Below are positions 26,353-36,502 of a DNA stretch of 47,633 nt, piece by piece. A program made the position numbers and the translations under genes. The stretch is taken from contig CABZXU010000012.1 of assembly GCA_902529805.1 (NCBI GenBank), positions 1 through 47,633 on the forward strand, read 5' to 3'. This stretch comes from an uncultured Marinoscillum sp. (lineage in GTDB: Bacteria; Bacteroidota; Bacteroidia; Cytophagales; MED-G16). Every line of letters starts with the position of its first letter. Position 1 is the stretch's first letter. The notes under the pieces are model-generated. The model was not told where the DNA came from. It saw only the letters and a program-made list of their open reading frames with translations, and ran no database searches.

Positions 26353-26457
26353 TAAAAACATATAATATAAATTATTGAGTTAATAAATTACAAATTCATT
26401 TTTGGGTTAATGTTGTTTACATAAGGGGGATTTTTTTAAGTCCCCTTTTTCTTTTTT
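26340..26457 (+). ncRNA. Candidate small RNA or fadD leader ending in a terminator
   Basis: TTGACA (26340-26345) and TATAAT (26361-26366), 15 bases apart, could start a plus-strand transcript. It would end at the strong hairpin 26423-26448, giving about 80 nt. The stretch has no convincing reading frame (only a four-codon ATG frame at 26410). The TTGACA/TATAAT pair is not the usual Bacteroidota promoter, so the start is uncertain. Coordinates cover the putative promoter and the transcript. Confidence 0.35.
26423..26457 (+). terminator. Rho-independent terminator upstream of fadD
   Basis: Arms AAGGGGGA (26423-26430) and TCCCCTTT (26441-26448) pair over 8 positions with one G-U. The loop has 10 bases and a T-rich tail follows (TTTTT, C, TTTTTT). 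The orientation is for plus-strand transcripts, yet no plus-strand gene lies between the minus-strand regulator and this hairpin. The remaining 78 bases to fadD show no clear promoter. Confidence 0.8.
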
Positions 26458-26535
26458 ACTTCATATAGAACTTAAAACAATTTTTTTTATACTTTCAAAT
26501 TATTACTTTTAAATTAAATAAAATTATCTCTAAAA

Positions 26536-28218
26536 ATGAAAAATAAAATTTGGTTAAAAAATTACCCTAATGGAGTTAATACCTCTGCTAATCTAGATGC
26601 ATACAATTCTTTTGCTGAATTTTTGGATGATGGATTCAAAAATTATTCTGATTTAATTGCTTTTGAAAACATGGGTAAAACTATTACTTATCATGAATTA
26701 AATATTCTTTCAAAAAACTTTTCTCTGTATTTAACTGAAGAATTAAAATTAAAAAAAGGAGATAGGTTAATAATTCAATCACCTAATGTTTTGCAATATC
26801 CTATTGCTCTTTTTGCAGCTTTAAGATCAGGTATTGTCGTAGTAAATACAAATCCACTTTACACTCCAAATGAAATGGAACATCAGTTTAAGGACTCAGG
26901 CGCAAAAGCAATATTAATTTTATCGAATTTTGCTTATAATCTAGAAAAGATAATTTTTAATACACATATTAAGCATGTTATTGTTTCTGATATAGGTGAT
27001 ATGTTAGGTGGAATTAAAGGCTTCATTACAAATTTTGTTGTGAAAAATATAAAAAAAATGGTTCCTAAATATAATCTTCCAGAAGCTGTATCATTCAAAA
27101 AAGCATTACAAACCGGGTCTAAACATGATTTTAAAAAACATAAAATTAAACCTGATGAGATTGCTTTTTTACAATATACAGGTGGAACAACTGGAGTTTC
27201 AAAGGGTGCCATGCTTACCCATTATAATGTATTATCAAATCTTTCACAGATTCATGAGGTTATGAGAACTTTATTAAGTGATAAAAAAGAAATTTGTATA
27301 ACTGCATTGCCTTTGTATCACATATTTGCTTTAGTTTGTAATGCTCTTGTTATGTTCAAAATGGGTGCAAAAAACGTGTTAATTACAAATCCAAGAGATA
27401 TGAAAGGCTTTGTGAAAGAATTATCTAAACATAAATTTTCGGTTATTACTGGTGTTAACACATTATTTAATGGATTAATTAATGCAGATGGCTTTAAGGA
27501 ATTAGATTTTACAAAATTAAAAGTTGCATTTGGGGGAGGAATGGCAGTTCAGAAAATTGTTGCAAATAAATGGAAAGAAATAACCGGAAGCCCTTTGTCA
27601 GAGGGTTATGGTTTAACAGAAACATCACCAGTGGTAACAATGAATCCACTTGATGGAACTGATAAAATTGGTACTATTGGTCTTCCATTGCCAAGTACTA
27701 ATGTGAAGTTTGTAGATGACAAAAATAAAGAAGTAAATTTAGGTGAGAGGGGTGAACTTTGTGTAAAAGGTCCACAAGTAATGAAAGGGTATTGGCAAAG
27801 ACAAAATGAAACATCAGAAGTTATGTTAGGAAATTGGTTAAAAACTGGGGATATAGCAATTATGGATAAAGATGGATTTATTAAAATAGTTGATAGGAAA
27901 AAAGAGATGATTTTGGTTTCAGGATTCAATGTATTTCCAAATGAAGTTGAACATGTTATTTCTTCACATCCAAAAGTATTGGAAGTGGGTGTTATAGGTG
28001 TGCCAGATAAAAAAACAACTGAAGCGGTGAAAGCCGTGATAGTTAAAAAAGATGAGTTGTTAACTGATAATGAAATTATCGAGCATTGTAAGGAAAAACT
28101 CACTTCTTATAAATGCCCTAAACATGTTTCTTTTGTTAATGAGCTACCTAAATCTAATGTTGGAAAAATTTTAAGAAGAATAATCAAAGAAAATGATTTA
28201 AAAATTAACAAGTATTAA
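26536..28218 (+). CDS. fadD: Long-chain acyl-CoA synthetase (AMP-binding)
   Basis: 560 residues. It activates fatty acids to acyl-CoA through an acyl-adenylate. Motifs are YTGGTTGVSKGAMLTH (214-229, phosphate loop), LPLYHIFAL, EGYGLTETSP (about 355-364), the motor hinge GDIAIMDKDGFIKIVDRKKEMI with its Asp, and the C-terminal catalytic Lys in KSNVGKILRR. Length and motifs fit FadD rather than short-chain ligases. It is transcribed alone: a terminator-like hairpin lies upstream and an AT-rich inverted repeat downstream. Attenuation at 26423-26457 or regulation by the neighbouring Lrp-type protein are possibilities. Confidence 0.93.
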   Translation: MKNKIWLKNYPNGVNTSANLDAYNSFAEFLDDGFKNYSDLIAFENMGKTITYHELNILSKNFSLYLTEELKLKKGDRLIIQSPNVLQYPIALFAALRSGIVVVNTNPLYTPNEMEHQFKDSGAKAILILSNFAYNLEKIIFNTHIKHVIVSDIGDMLGGIKGFITNFVVKNIKKMVPKYNLPEAVSFKKALQTGSKHDFKKHKIKPDEIAFLQYTGGTTGVSKGAMLTHYNVLSNLSQIHEVMRTLLSDKKEICITALPLYHIFALVCNALVMFKMGAKNVLITNPRDMKGFVKELSKHKFSVITGVNTLFNGLINADGFKELDFTKLKVAFGGGMAVQKIVANKWKEITGSPLSEGYGLTETSPVVTMNPLDGTDKIGTIGLPLPSTNVKFVDDKNKEVNLGERGELCVKGPQVMKGYWQRQNETSEVMLGNWLKTGDIAIMDKDGFIKIVDRKKEMILVSGFNVFPNEVEHVISSHPKVLEVGVIGVPDKKTTEAVKAVIVKKDELLTDNEIIEHCKEKLTSYKCPKHVSFVNELPKSNVGKILRRIIKENDLKINKY

Positions 28219-28224
28219 ATTTAA

Positions 28225-28247
28225 TTATTTAGAAATATTCTAAATAA
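28225..28247 (+). terminator. AT-rich inverted repeat after fadD
   Basis: Arms TTATTTAGA and TCTAAATAA (9 bases, perfect) flank a 5-base loop, starting 7 bases after the fadD stop. No T-run follows and the stem has one G-C pair per arm, so it may be a weak terminator or an RNA-stabilising 3' hairpin. Confidence 0.35.
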
Positions 28248-28267
28248 ACTAGATAATTCAATATTCT

Positions 28268-28298
28268 TTTGATGTTAATTTCTCCATAATTACATTTG
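28268..28298 (+). promoter_or_regulatory. Bacteroidota-type promoter of the act/cox operon
   Basis: TTTG (28268-28271), exactly 19 bases, then TACATTTG (28291-28298), a full match to TTTG-N19-TAnnTTTG. Transcription would start near 28305, leaving a leader of about 40 bases before the actA ATG. It is the best promoter match in the window and sits in the only sizeable gap before a run of about 16 kb of same-strand genes. Confidence 0.8.
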
Positions 28299-28347
28299 TC
28301 GTGAATTATGATTTTATACGTTTTTAACTTAATTTAGTCATAACCAA

Positions 28348-29628
28348 ATGATTAAAAATTCTTCTTTTAGAATTGCTTCCAAAATGAAATTTACTTCCGT
28401 TTTTTTTCTTTCAATTTTTTTATCATTTTCAAGTTTAAATTCAAGTTTTTTATTTGCTCAAGATACTGAATCTGTAGATAATTCTATTGTTCAAAATGGC
28501 GAGTCAATTTTTAAAGGAAATTGTACAGTATGCCATGCGATTAACGATGTTGTAATTGGCCCTGCCCTTAGAGATGTTCATGAAAGAAGATCTGAGGAAT
28601 GGTTGTATGCTTTTATTAGAAATTCTCAAAAGGTAATTCAAAGTGGTGATGAATATGCTGTAAATCTTTACAAAGAGTATAACAATACTTTGATGACCTC
28701 ATTTGATTTTAATGATGGAGAATTAAATTCCATACTAGAATATATAAAATCTGAATCTGCAAAGCCCATTGAAGTTGCTGTAGCAGCTGAGAGTAATGAT
28801 CAAGGGATTTCTTCTGATTTACAATCATCAGTTTCAAATACTACTGTTAACATTCTTACTTTTCTACTCATTACGTTGTTAATAATCACCTTAGTTGTTT
28901 TGATTCAATTTAATAAGCTATCAAAAAAATATATCTTATTGGAAGATACGATAAGTGGAAAAAAATTATCTGAATCTGATAAAGAGTTTATTGAATACAG
29001 ATTTGATTATAAAAGATTCCTTAAAAGTGATTTTATTCTTGGTGCAACTACTTTTGTGTTTACAATCATTTTAGTAAGATCTTGTATAGATGGACTTTAC
29101 ACTGTTGGAATTCAACAAAATTATCAACCAGCTCAACCAATAGCATTTTCTCATAAAATTCATGCTGGTCAATATGAAATTGATTGTAATTATTGTCATA
29201 CTGGAGTTAATATTTCAAAATCTGCTAATATTCCTTCAGTTAATATATGTATGAATTGTCATAATGCTATTGAAACGGATAAACCAGAAATTCAAAAAAT
29301 ATTAACTGCCTACGAAGAAAATAAACCAATTGAGTGGGTAAGAGTTCATAATTTACCTGATCTATCATATTTTAATCATGCTCAACATGTGAAAGTTGGT
29401 GGTATTGAATGTGAAACTTGTCATGGTCCAATTAAAGAAATGGATGTTGTTTATCAATATTCTGAATTAACAATGGGTTGGTGTATTAACTGTCACAGAG
29501 AAACAAATGTAGACGCTAAAGGGAATGAGTATTATGATAAGTTAGTTGCTTTGCATGGTAAAAATTCAAAGAACCCATTAAAAGTACAAGATATAGGAGG
29601 TTTAGAATGTTCAAAATGTCATTATTAA
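28348..29628 (+). CDS. actA: Alternative complex III subunit ActA, hexaheme c-type cytochrome
   Basis: 426 residues with six CXXCH heme sites. The first is in an N-terminal class I cytochrome domain (CTVCH, residues 59-63). The other five are at about 279, 301, 355, 379 and 421 (CNYCH, CMNCH, CETCH, CINCH, CSKCH). A signal peptide ends LFAQ (about residue 38), and two membrane segments lie near 165-187 and 229-247. ActA moves electrons from the iron-sulfur subunit to the terminal cytochrome or oxidase. The pentaheme core is typical of ActA; I believe the extra N-terminal domain is common in Bacteroidota. The start could be the ATG at 28348 or an in-frame ATG 12 codons later, directly before the hydrophobic core. 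Confidence 0.92.
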   Translation: MIKNSSFRIASKMKFTSVFFLSIFLSFSSLNSSFLFAQDTESVDNSIVQNGESIFKGNCTVCHAINDVVIGPALRDVHERRSEEWLYAFIRNSQKVIQSGDEYAVNLYKEYNNTLMTSFDFNDGELNSILEYIKSESAKPIEVAVAAESNDQGISSDLQSSVSNTTVNILTFLLITLLIITLVVLIQFNKLSKKYILLEDTISGKKLSESDKEFIEYRFDYKRFLKSDFILGATTFVFTIILVRSCIDGLYTVGIQQNYQPAQPIAFSHKIHAGQYEIDCNYCHTGVNISKSANIPSVNICMNCHNAIETDKPEIQKILTAYEENKPIEWVRVHNLPDLSYFNHAQHVKVGGIECETCHGPIKEMDVVYQYSELTMGWCINCHRETNVDAKGNEYYDKLVALHGKNSKNPLKVQDIGGLECSKCHY

Positions 29629-29629
29629 T

Positions 29630-32600
29630 ATGAAAAAGGAAAATAAAACATATTGGAAAGGAATAGAGCAATTGAAAAATGATAAAGAGTTTATCAAAAA
29701 TGCTCATAATGAATTTCCCGAATACTTACCTATTAAAGGTAGCTCAAATAATTCTAGAAGAGATTTTCTTAAAATGATGGGTTTTGGTTTGTCAGCTGCC
29801 ACTTTAGCTTCTTGTGAAGCCCCTATTAAAAAGGCAATCCCATATGTTAATAAACCAGTTGATATTGATGCATCAATAGCCAATTATTATGCTTCATCTT
29901 TCATAAGTGGTAGTGACTATTGTAGTGTAGTTGTTAAAACTCGTGAGGGTAGGCCAATTAAAATTGAAGGAAATAAGCTTTCAAAAGTTAGTGGTGGAGG
30001 GACATCATCACAAGTAGAGGCCTCTGTATTATCATTATATGACAAAGAAAGGTTGCAAAATCCAATATTAAATGGTAAAGAAACTGAATGGAAAGATATT
30101 GATAATTATGTATCAGAAAATTTAGAATTGAATAGTAAATCTGGTAAAAATAATTATATAATTTCTAACTCTACTTTTAGTCCTTCATCTCAAAAGGCAT
30201 TAGATGGTTTTAAGAATAAATTTAACTTTAAACATGTTCAATATGATCAAGTTTCTTATCACGGTTCTCTTGAAGCAAATAATAAATCATTTGGCATTAG
30301 AAAGATTCCTTTCTATGATTTTTCTAAAGCAAAAGTTATAGTTTCATTTAATTATGATTTTTTAGGTAGTTCAATTAATCACACTCTATTTAATAATCAA
30401 TTTGCAAAAACACGGATGGTTAATTCTAATAAAAAAACAATGTCAAGATTGTATTCATTTGAATCAAATTTATCCTTGACTGGATCAAATGCTGATTATA
30501 GAGTTGCAATTAAAAGTTCTGAGCAAGCTTTTTATATTGCAAGTTTATATAATCTTTTAGCGAAAAAGTTTGGAAAAATTCCTATACAATTTAAAAATGA
30601 AATAGTTGATGATAAACTTAGTATGATAGCTGATGATTTGATTAATAATGTTGGGGATTCAATTGTAGTTTCTGGGTCCAATGACGAATATGTTCAAATT
30701 ATTATAAATTCTATAAATGAAATTTTAGATAATTATAAAACAACAATTTCATTTGATAAAGCATATAATTTACGAAATGGTAATGACTTTGAATTTAATA
30801 AATTTATAAAGGATATAAATTCAGATAAAGTTGGTGCTGTAATTTTCCTAAATTGTAATCCAGTTTATGATCATGCATTAGGATCAGAAATATCTAACAA
30901 GATTAATGACATTCAATTATCTATTTCTACTTCTGACAGAATGGATGAAACAGCATCCCAAGTAAAAGTTATTGCTCCAGATAATCATTACTTAGAATCT
31001 TGGAATGATTATGAACCAACTCATGGTTTTTTTAGTTTTTCTCAACCAACAATTTCAAAACTTTTTAATACTAGACAATTCCAAGAAAGTTTTCTCAAGT
31101 GGTCTGAAAATGATTCTGATTATTTTGATTTTATTAAAAGTAATTGGAAAAAAACATTTAAAAGTGAAGGGGTAAATTCTAATTTTCAGATTTTTTGGGA
31201 TCAATGTTTACATGATGGTTTTTATGAATTGAAATATAAAGACCCTATAAATTTAACTAGTAAAATATCAAGTCTACTAAAGAATGTTTCTTTTTGGATA
31301 GACCAAAACTATTCGCTTTCCAATGAAAATGAATTGGTTTTATATTTAAACTCTAGTGTGGGGGATGGTATTCAAGCAAATAACCCATGGCTTCAAGAAA
31401 TGCCAGATCCAATATCTAAAGTATGTTGGGATAATTATTTATCAATAAATTCAAAATTAGCTAAAGAGTTAAATCTTCAAGTGGGAGACATGATAACACA
31501 GAAACTTATACTCAAATTAGATTCAGGAAAAGAATATTTAATACCTGCAATCGTTCAGCCCGGTCAAGCTGAAGGAACAGTTGGCTTAGCTTTAGGTTAT
31601 GGACGTATAAAATCGGGTGCTGTTGGTAATAATGTTGGACAAGACGCATATGAAATGATCGAATTTTTAAAAGGTTATCAAAATTTAACTATTAAAAATA
31701 TTCAATTATCAAATTCAAATGAAGAATATAGAATAGCTCAAACTCAAACACACCATACTATTATGGGTAGAGAAAGTGTTATTCAAGAAACTACCCTAAA
31801 AAATTACGTAGAAGATCCTAATTCTGGTCAATATCAAATGAAAATTTATACAAGTAAAGGATATAAAAAACCAGAAGATGTTTCTTTATGGAAAGGGCAT
31901 AAATATAATAATCATCACTGGGGATTAGCTATTGACCTTAATGCTTGTACAGGTTGCGGATCATGTACAATTGCTTGTCAGGCAGAAAATAATGTTCCGG
32001 TAGTTGGCAAGGATGAAGTTTTAAATAGGAGAGAGATGGCTTGGATTAGAATAGATAGATATTATTCAAGTGATGCAGATGTTCATGACTTAAAGGGCTT
32101 AGAGAAAGCTTCAGAAAACCCAGATGTTACTTTTCAACCAATGATGTGTCAACATTGTAATAATGCTCCTTGTGAGACAGTTTGTCCTGTTGCAGCTACA
32201 ACTCATAGTACTGAAGGCCTAAATCAAATGACTTACAATAGATGTATTGGAACAAGATATTGCGCAAACAATTGTCCTTATAAAGTAAGAAGATTTAATT
32301 GGTTTAAATACCATGACAATGAACAATTTGATAAGAATTCTTCTATGAATAATGATTTAGGTAAGATGGTTCTTAATCCAGATGTAACAGTAAGATCAAG
32401 AGGTGTTATGGAAAAATGCTCAATGTGTGTTCAAAGAATTCAAGAGGGTAAATTAAAAGCTAAAAAAGAAAATAGAAGATTAAAAGATGGTGATATAAAT
32501 ATGGTATGTGAAAGCTCTTGTCCATCCAATGCAATGATATTTGGAGATATGAATGATCCAAAAAGTAACATTTCAAAATATTTAAAAATTAAAAGAAAAG

Positions 32601-32713
32601 AAGAAAATAAATTACAGATAAATGAAGAAAGAGCTTATAATGTATTGGATGAATTAAAAGTAAGTCCAAATATTTGGTATATGAGAAAAATTAGAAATAA
32701 GAAAGAAAGTTAA
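29630..32713 (+). CDS. actB: Alternative complex III subunit ActB, iron-sulfur protein
   Basis: 1027 residues. The Tat-like motif [11 protein letters not shown] (about residue 45) lies well inside the N-terminus, as in the 'Tat-variant' form of this family. The first 700 residues resemble a molybdopterin oxidoreductase that has lost its cofactor. The C-terminal ferredoxin part has Cys clusters at about 771-783 ([11 protein letters not shown]), 838-850 ([13 protein letters not shown]), 871-882 ([11 protein letters not shown]) and 929-965 (CSMC...CESSC). These are consistent with three 4Fe-4S and one 3Fe-4S centres. It sits on the periplasmic face, joining quinol oxidation at ActC to the hemes of ActA. 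The start codon follows actA by one base. Confidence 0.96.
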   Translation: MKKENKTYWKGIEQLKNDKEFIKNAHNEFPEYLPIKGSSNNSRRDFLKMMGFGLSAATLASCEAPIKKAIPYVNKPVDIDASIANYYASSFISGSDYCSVVVKTREGRPIKIEGNKLSKVSGGGTSSQVEASVLSLYDKERLQNPILNGKETEWKDIDNYVSENLELNSKSGKNNYIISNSTFSPSSQKALDGFKNKFNFKHVQYDQVSYHGSLEANNKSFGIRKIPFYDFSKAKVIVSFNYDFLGSSINHTLFNNQFAKTRMVNSNKKTMSRLYSFESNLSLTGSNADYRVAIKSSEQAFYIASLYNLLAKKFGKIPIQFKNEIVDDKLSMIADDLINNVGDSIVVSGSNDEYVQIIINSINEILDNYKTTISFDKAYNLRNGNDFEFNKFIKDINSDKVGAVIFLNCNPVYDHALGSEISNKINDIQLSISTSDRMDETASQVKVIAPDNHYLESWNDYEPTHGFFSFSQPTISKLFNTRQFQESFLKWSENDSDYFDFIKSNWKKTFKSEGVNSNFQIFWDQCLHDGFYELKYKDPINLTSKISSLLKNVSFWIDQNYSLSNENELVLYLNSSVGDGIQANNPWLQEMPDPISKVCWDNYLSINSKLAKELNLQVGDMITQKLILKLDSGKEYLIPAIVQPGQAEGTVGLALGYGRIKSGAVGNNVGQDAYEMIEFLKGYQNLTIKNIQLSNSNEEYRIAQTQTHHTIMGRESVIQETTLKNYVEDPNSGQYQMKIYTSKGYKKPEDVSLWKGHKYNNHHWGLAIDLNACTGCGSCTIACQAENNVPVVGKDEVLNRREMAWIRIDRYYSSDADVHDLKGLEKASENPDVTFQPMMCQHCNNAPCETVCPVAATTHSTEGLNQMTYNRCIGTRYCANNCPYKVRRFNWFKYHDNEQFDKNSSMNNDLGKMVLNPDVTVRSRGVMEKCSMCVQRIQEGKLKAKKENRRLKDGDINMVCESSCPSNAMIFGDMNDPKSNISKYLKIKRKEENKLQINEERAYNVLDELKVSPNIWYMRKIRNKKES

Positions 32714-32717
32714 AAAT

Positions 32718-34097
32718 ATGCATGTTGAATCTAAAATAAGAACACCATTAATTACAGGAGGTAAAACTCTTCATGATGTTTCAAATGATATATCAAGAAG
32801 GGTTGAAGACAAACCAAGTGTATCTTGGTTAATAGCTTTAGGTATTTCTCTAATTATGCTTTTAGTTGGTGGTTATGCTGTATATAGAACTTTGTGGGAT
32901 GGTATTGGTATGTGGGGTTTAAACAAAACTGTAGGTTGGGCATGGGATATTACAAATTTTGTTTGGTGGGTAGGTATTGGTCATGCTGGAACACTTATTT
33001 CAGCAATTTTACTTTTATTTAGACAAAGGTGGAGGATGTCAATAAATCGGGCTGCTGAAGCAATGACAATATTTGCTGTAATTTGCGCTGCTATGTTTCC
33101 TTTGCTTCATATGGGAAGATTATGGCTTGGATTTTTTTGGGCATTACCACTTCCAAATACATACGGTTCTTTATGGGTAAATTTTGCAAGTCCTCTTTTA
33201 TGGGATGTTTTTGCAATTAGTACTTATTTTTCAGTTTCTCTTGTCTTCTGGTACATTGGATTGATTCCAGACTTTGCGACTATAAGAGATAGAGCAGTAA
33301 AAGCTGGAAGAACAATTTCAGCATCAATATATGGAGCCTTGAGTTTTGGTTGGGATGGGGCTGCAAAAACTTGGTCAAGGTATGAAACTGTTGCTTTGGT
33401 TTTAGCTGGTTTAGCAACACCTCTTGTTTTATCTGTTCATACTATTGTTTCAATGGATTTTGCTACTTCAGTTATTCCTGGATGGCATACAACAATTTTT
33501 CCTCCTTATTTTGTTGCTGGTGCTATTTTTTCTGGATTTGCAATGGTTCTTACTCTATTAATTATTACAAGAAAAGTATACAATTTAGAAGATTATATTA
33601 CTATCAAACATCTTGAATTGATGAATATAGTTATTATAGTAACTGGCTCTATTGTTGGTATTGCATACATTACAGAATTATTTATAGCTTGGTACTCTGG
33701 CGTTGAATATGAACAATATGCTTTCTATAATAGAGTTACAGGACCTTATTGGTGGGCATATTTTTCTATGATGGCTTGTAATGTTGTATCGCCTCAACTT
33801 TTTTGGTTTAAAAAAATCAGAACTAATATAGCTGCAACATTTATTATTTCTATTGTAGTAAATATTGGTATGTGGTTTGAAAGATTTGTCATAATTGTTA
33901 CTTCTTTGCATAGAGATTATATTCCTTCAAGTTGGGGAATGTTTTATCCAACAATTTATGATGTGGGAATGTATCTTTTTTCATTTGGATTTTTCTTTAC
34001 AGCTTACTTACTTTTTTCAAAATATTTTCCTGTAATTAACATGGCTGAAGTTAAAAGTATTTTAAAACCTACAGGAGAAACAAAAAAAAACAAATAA
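32718..34097 (+). CDS. actC: Alternative complex III subunit ActC, NrfD-like quinol-binding membrane protein
   Basis: 459 residues with about ten membrane segments in an NrfD/PsrC fold. TRPL-like [13 protein letters not shown] precedes the first helix. [24 protein letters not shown] and [18 protein letters not shown] are typical of ActC and carry His/Asp-type polar residues near the quinol site. Family knowledge: it binds menaquinol and passes electrons to ActB. ActF later in the operon is a second copy of the fold. The gap after actB is 4 bases, and actD follows directly. Confidence 0.95.
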   Translation: MHVESKIRTPLITGGKTLHDVSNDISRRVEDKPSVSWLIALGISLIMLLVGGYAVYRTLWDGIGMWGLNKTVGWAWDITNFVWWVGIGHAGTLISAILLLFRQRWRMSINRAAEAMTIFAVICAAMFPLLHMGRLWLGFFWALPLPNTYGSLWVNFASPLLWDVFAISTYFSVSLVFWYIGLIPDFATIRDRAVKAGRTISASIYGALSFGWDGAAKTWSRYETVALVLAGLATPLVLSVHTIVSMDFATSVIPGWHTTIFPPYFVAGAIFSGFAMVLTLLIITRKVYNLEDYITIKHLELMNIVIIVTGSIVGIAYITELFIAWYSGVEYEQYAFYNRVTGPYWWAYFSMMACNVVSPQLFWFKKIRTNIAATFIISIVVNIGMWFERFVIIVTSLHRDYIPSSWGMFYPTIYDVGMYLFSFGFFFTAYLLFSKYFPVINMAEVKSILKPTGETKKNK

Positions 34098-34628
34098 ATG
34101 GCTGATAGTATTAAAAATTTTGTTTTAGGAGTATTTGAAGATGAGGATGTTTTGTTAAAAGCTATTACTAAAGTGAGAAAAGAAGGAGTAAATATTCATG
34201 AGGTATATTCTCCCTTTCCAGTACATGGTATTGAAAAAGCTTTAGGATACAATAGATCAAGATTATCAATAGCTGCTTTTCTTTTTGGTATGACAGGAAC
34301 ATGTTTAGCTCTTACAATGATGATTTATATGATGACTATTGATTGGCCAATGATAATAGGAGGAAAAGATTTTTTACCTTTTCCAACTTTTATTCCTGTA
34401 ACTTTTGAAATGACTGTGTTATTATCTGCATTTGGAATGGTTGGAACTTTTTTAGTAATAAGTGATTTGAAGCCTTGGGGAAAAGCTAAAATGTTTGATA
34501 TTAGATCTACTGATGATAAACACATTGTTGCAATTGAATTAGAAAAAAATAAATTAAATAAAACTAAAATTACAAAGCTTTTAAAAGCCTCTGGTGCATC
34601 AGAAGTTAATGAAAAGCAAATGGATTAA
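34098..34628 (+). CDS. actD: Alternative complex III subunit ActD (DUF3341)
   Basis: 176 residues. A short soluble N-terminal domain (VLGVFEDEDVLLKAITKVRKEGVNIHEVYSPFPVHGIE) has the typical DUF3341 opening. Two membrane helices follow (about 55-75 and 109-129), with a cytoplasmic tail (about 130-176). ActD holds the membrane subunits together and carries no cofactor. Its TAA is followed directly by the actE ATG. Confidence 0.94.
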   Translation: MADSIKNFVLGVFEDEDVLLKAITKVRKEGVNIHEVYSPFPVHGIEKALGYNRSRLSIAAFLFGMTGTCLALTMMIYMMTIDWPMIIGGKDFLPFPTFIPVTFEMTVLLSAFGMVGTFLVISDLKPWGKAKMFDIRSTDDKHIVAIELEKNKLNKTKITKLLKASGASEVNEKQMD

Positions 34629-35231
34629 ATGAAAAATATAAAAATATTTTTAATTGGTTTATTTATTTCAGCTTGTGCTGCTAAGGATGATTATCCTGGA
34701 GTTGAATATGCTCCTAATATGTATCATTCAGTTCCCTATGAACCTTTATCTCAAGTTAAAGATAAAGAAATTGGAAGTTGGCTGGATTCAAATCCTGATG
34801 ATAATCATGGTGAATTTTATAATTCCAATCCGTATAACAATAATGAAATGACAATGAGGGAGCCAGTTCCAGGAACAGTAAGGAGAAGTAATTATTTACC
34901 ATATAGAATTCCTAAAGATAGTATTGACTTAGCATCGGAGTTAAAAAGCCCATTAGAAGATTCTGAAGAAGTATTAATAGAAGGAAAGGTTATTTATACT
35001 AGATATTGTATTCATTGTCATGGTGATAAAGGAATGGGTGATGGGTTAGTTGGTGTTGTATATAAAGGTGTTACTGCCTATAATTCAAGAGCTGTTAAAG
35101 ATAAAACCGAAGGTGATATTTTTCACACTATTACCCATGGAAAAGGTAGAATGTGGGCTCACGGATCTCAAATATCAATTGAAGACAGATGGAAGGTTGT
35201 TAAATATGTTCAAACTTTACAAAAACAATGA
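34629..35231 (+). CDS. actE: Alternative complex III subunit ActE, monoheme lipoprotein cytochrome c
   Basis: 200 residues. The lipoprotein signal ends FISAC (Cys16). The heme site is CIHCH (127-131) followed by GDKGMGDG, and a likely Met ligand is in GKGRMWAHG (about 176). It contains the YAPNMYHSVPYEPL and VPGTVRRSNYLPY stretches seen in ActE. It receives electrons from ActA and may deliver them to the aa3 oxidase. Two other open frames inside it are out-of-frame shadows. Its TGA overlaps the actF ATG. Confidence 0.95.
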   Translation: MKNIKIFLIGLFISACAAKDDYPGVEYAPNMYHSVPYEPLSQVKDKEIGSWLDSNPDDNHGEFYNSNPYNNNEMTMREPVPGTVRRSNYLPYRIPKDSIDLASELKSPLEDSEEVLIEGKVIYTRYCIHCHGDKGMGDGLVGVVYKGVTAYNSRAVKDKTEGDIFHTITHGKGRMWAHGSQISIEDRWKVVKYVQTLQKQ

Positions 35232-36490
35232 GTTTAGGAAAAGACTATATATTTAAATCACAAACTAAAAAGCAATTATTAATTTTATTTTCTTTAGGAA
35301 TTCTTTTAACAATTGTTGGTATTTTTATGATAATAAATGGAGATAGTCATCATGAAGAGGTTTCTAATTTAGCTTCAGAAAGTTCACACTATGAATTTCA
35401 TTGGTATCAAAGATTCTTTTCAAACTTATGGATTAATAATGTATATTTTACCGGTATTTCAGTATCAGCGGTATTTTTCCTTGCAATTCAATATGTAGCT
35501 CAAGCTGGATGGTCAGCAGGTTTGATAAGAATACCAATCGCTATGGGAAGTTGGTTGCCTTATGCTTTTATTTTAATGCTTCTAGTTTTTGGAATAGCTA
35601 ATCATGATATTTTTCACTGGACTCATGAATATTTATATGATGTTAACGATTACAGATATGATGCTATTATTGATGGTAAAAAAGCATATTTGAATGTGCC
35701 TTTTTATTTATCAAGAATGATTTTATTTTTTGTTATATGGTATTTATTATACATTATAATTGTTAAAGAGTCTGATAAAGAAGACGTCAATGGAGGAGAA
35801 ACTCATTGGAGAAAATTGTTTACTATTTCAGCAGTATTTGTTGTAGTTTATGCTGTTACAAGTTCTGTTGCTGCTTGGGATTGGATTTTATCTATTGATA
35901 CTCATTGGTTTAGTACAATGATTGGTTGGTATGTTTTTGCAAGTTGGTGGGTGTCTTCTCTTGCATTTATAACTTTAATAGTTATTGCATTAAAAGAAAA
36001 TGGAAATTTAGATTTTATTAATCATAGTGTTATTCATGATTTAGGAAAATTTGTTTTTGCATTTAGTGTTTTTTGGACTTATATATGGTTTTCTCAATAT
36101 TTATTAATTTATTATGCACACATTCCTGAGGAAACAATATATTATGTAGAAAGAGTTAAAAGTGGCATTTATGCTCCTTTCTTTTATCTCAATTTAATTT
36201 GTAACTTTTTCTTTCCTTTCTTGTTTTTGATGACAAGGGCTAGCAAAAGACATACAAGGTTTTTAAAAATTGCTTGTCCGATAATTTTATTTGGTCATTT
36301 CATTGATTTTTACTTAATGGTAACGCCTGGTGTTTTAAAAGATAACGGTGGATTTGGCTTTATGGAAATTGGAGTATTAGTTGTGTATCTTTCTTTATTT
36401 TTATTCGTAGTATTACGTAGTTTAAGTTCTCGAAGATTGGTTGCGAAAAATCACCCAATGCTTGAGGAAAGTTTACATCATGATGTTTAA
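35228..36490 (+). CDS. actF: Alternative complex III subunit ActF, second NrfD-like membrane protein
   Basis: 420 residues with about ten membrane segments and a polar, His-containing loop after the first (GDSHHEEVSNLASESSHYEF). The fold is related to ActC. Blocks such as WSAGLIRIPIAMGSWLPYA, TSSVAAWDWILSIDTHWFSTMIGWYVFASWWV and FWTYIWFSQYLLIYYAHIPEE are typical of the quinol:cytochrome c oxidoreductase subunit F. It has no known cofactor and is proposed to take part in proton movement. The start overlaps the actE stop by 4 bases. Confidence 0.95.
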   Translation: MSLGKDYIFKSQTKKQLLILFSLGILLTIVGIFMIINGDSHHEEVSNLASESSHYEFHWYQRFFSNLWINNVYFTGISVSAVFFLAIQYVAQAGWSAGLIRIPIAMGSWLPYAFILMLLVFGIANHDIFHWTHEYLYDVNDYRYDAIIDGKKAYLNVPFYLSRMILFFVIWYLLYIIIVKESDKEDVNGGETHWRKLFTISAVFVVVYAVTSSVAAWDWILSIDTHWFSTMIGWYVFASWWVSSLAFITLIVIALKENGNLDFINHSVIHDLGKFVFAFSVFWTYIWFSQYLLIYYAHIPEETIYYVERVKSGIYAPFFYLNLICNFFFPFLFLMTRASKRHTRFLKIACPIILFGHFIDFYLMVTPGVLKDNGGFGFMEIGVLVVYLSLFLFVVLRSLSSRRLVAKNHPMLEESLHHDV

Positions 36491-36502
36491 ATTTTTTATT
36501 TG

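Noticed and set aside
26400-26450. Leader peptide upstream of fadD
   Set aside because: The only ATG frame is four codons long and shows no regulatory codon run.
27606-28103. Open frame of 165 codons opposite fadD
   Set aside because: It is antisense to the AMP-binding and hinge motifs and has Ser/Thr-rich composition typical of shadow frames.
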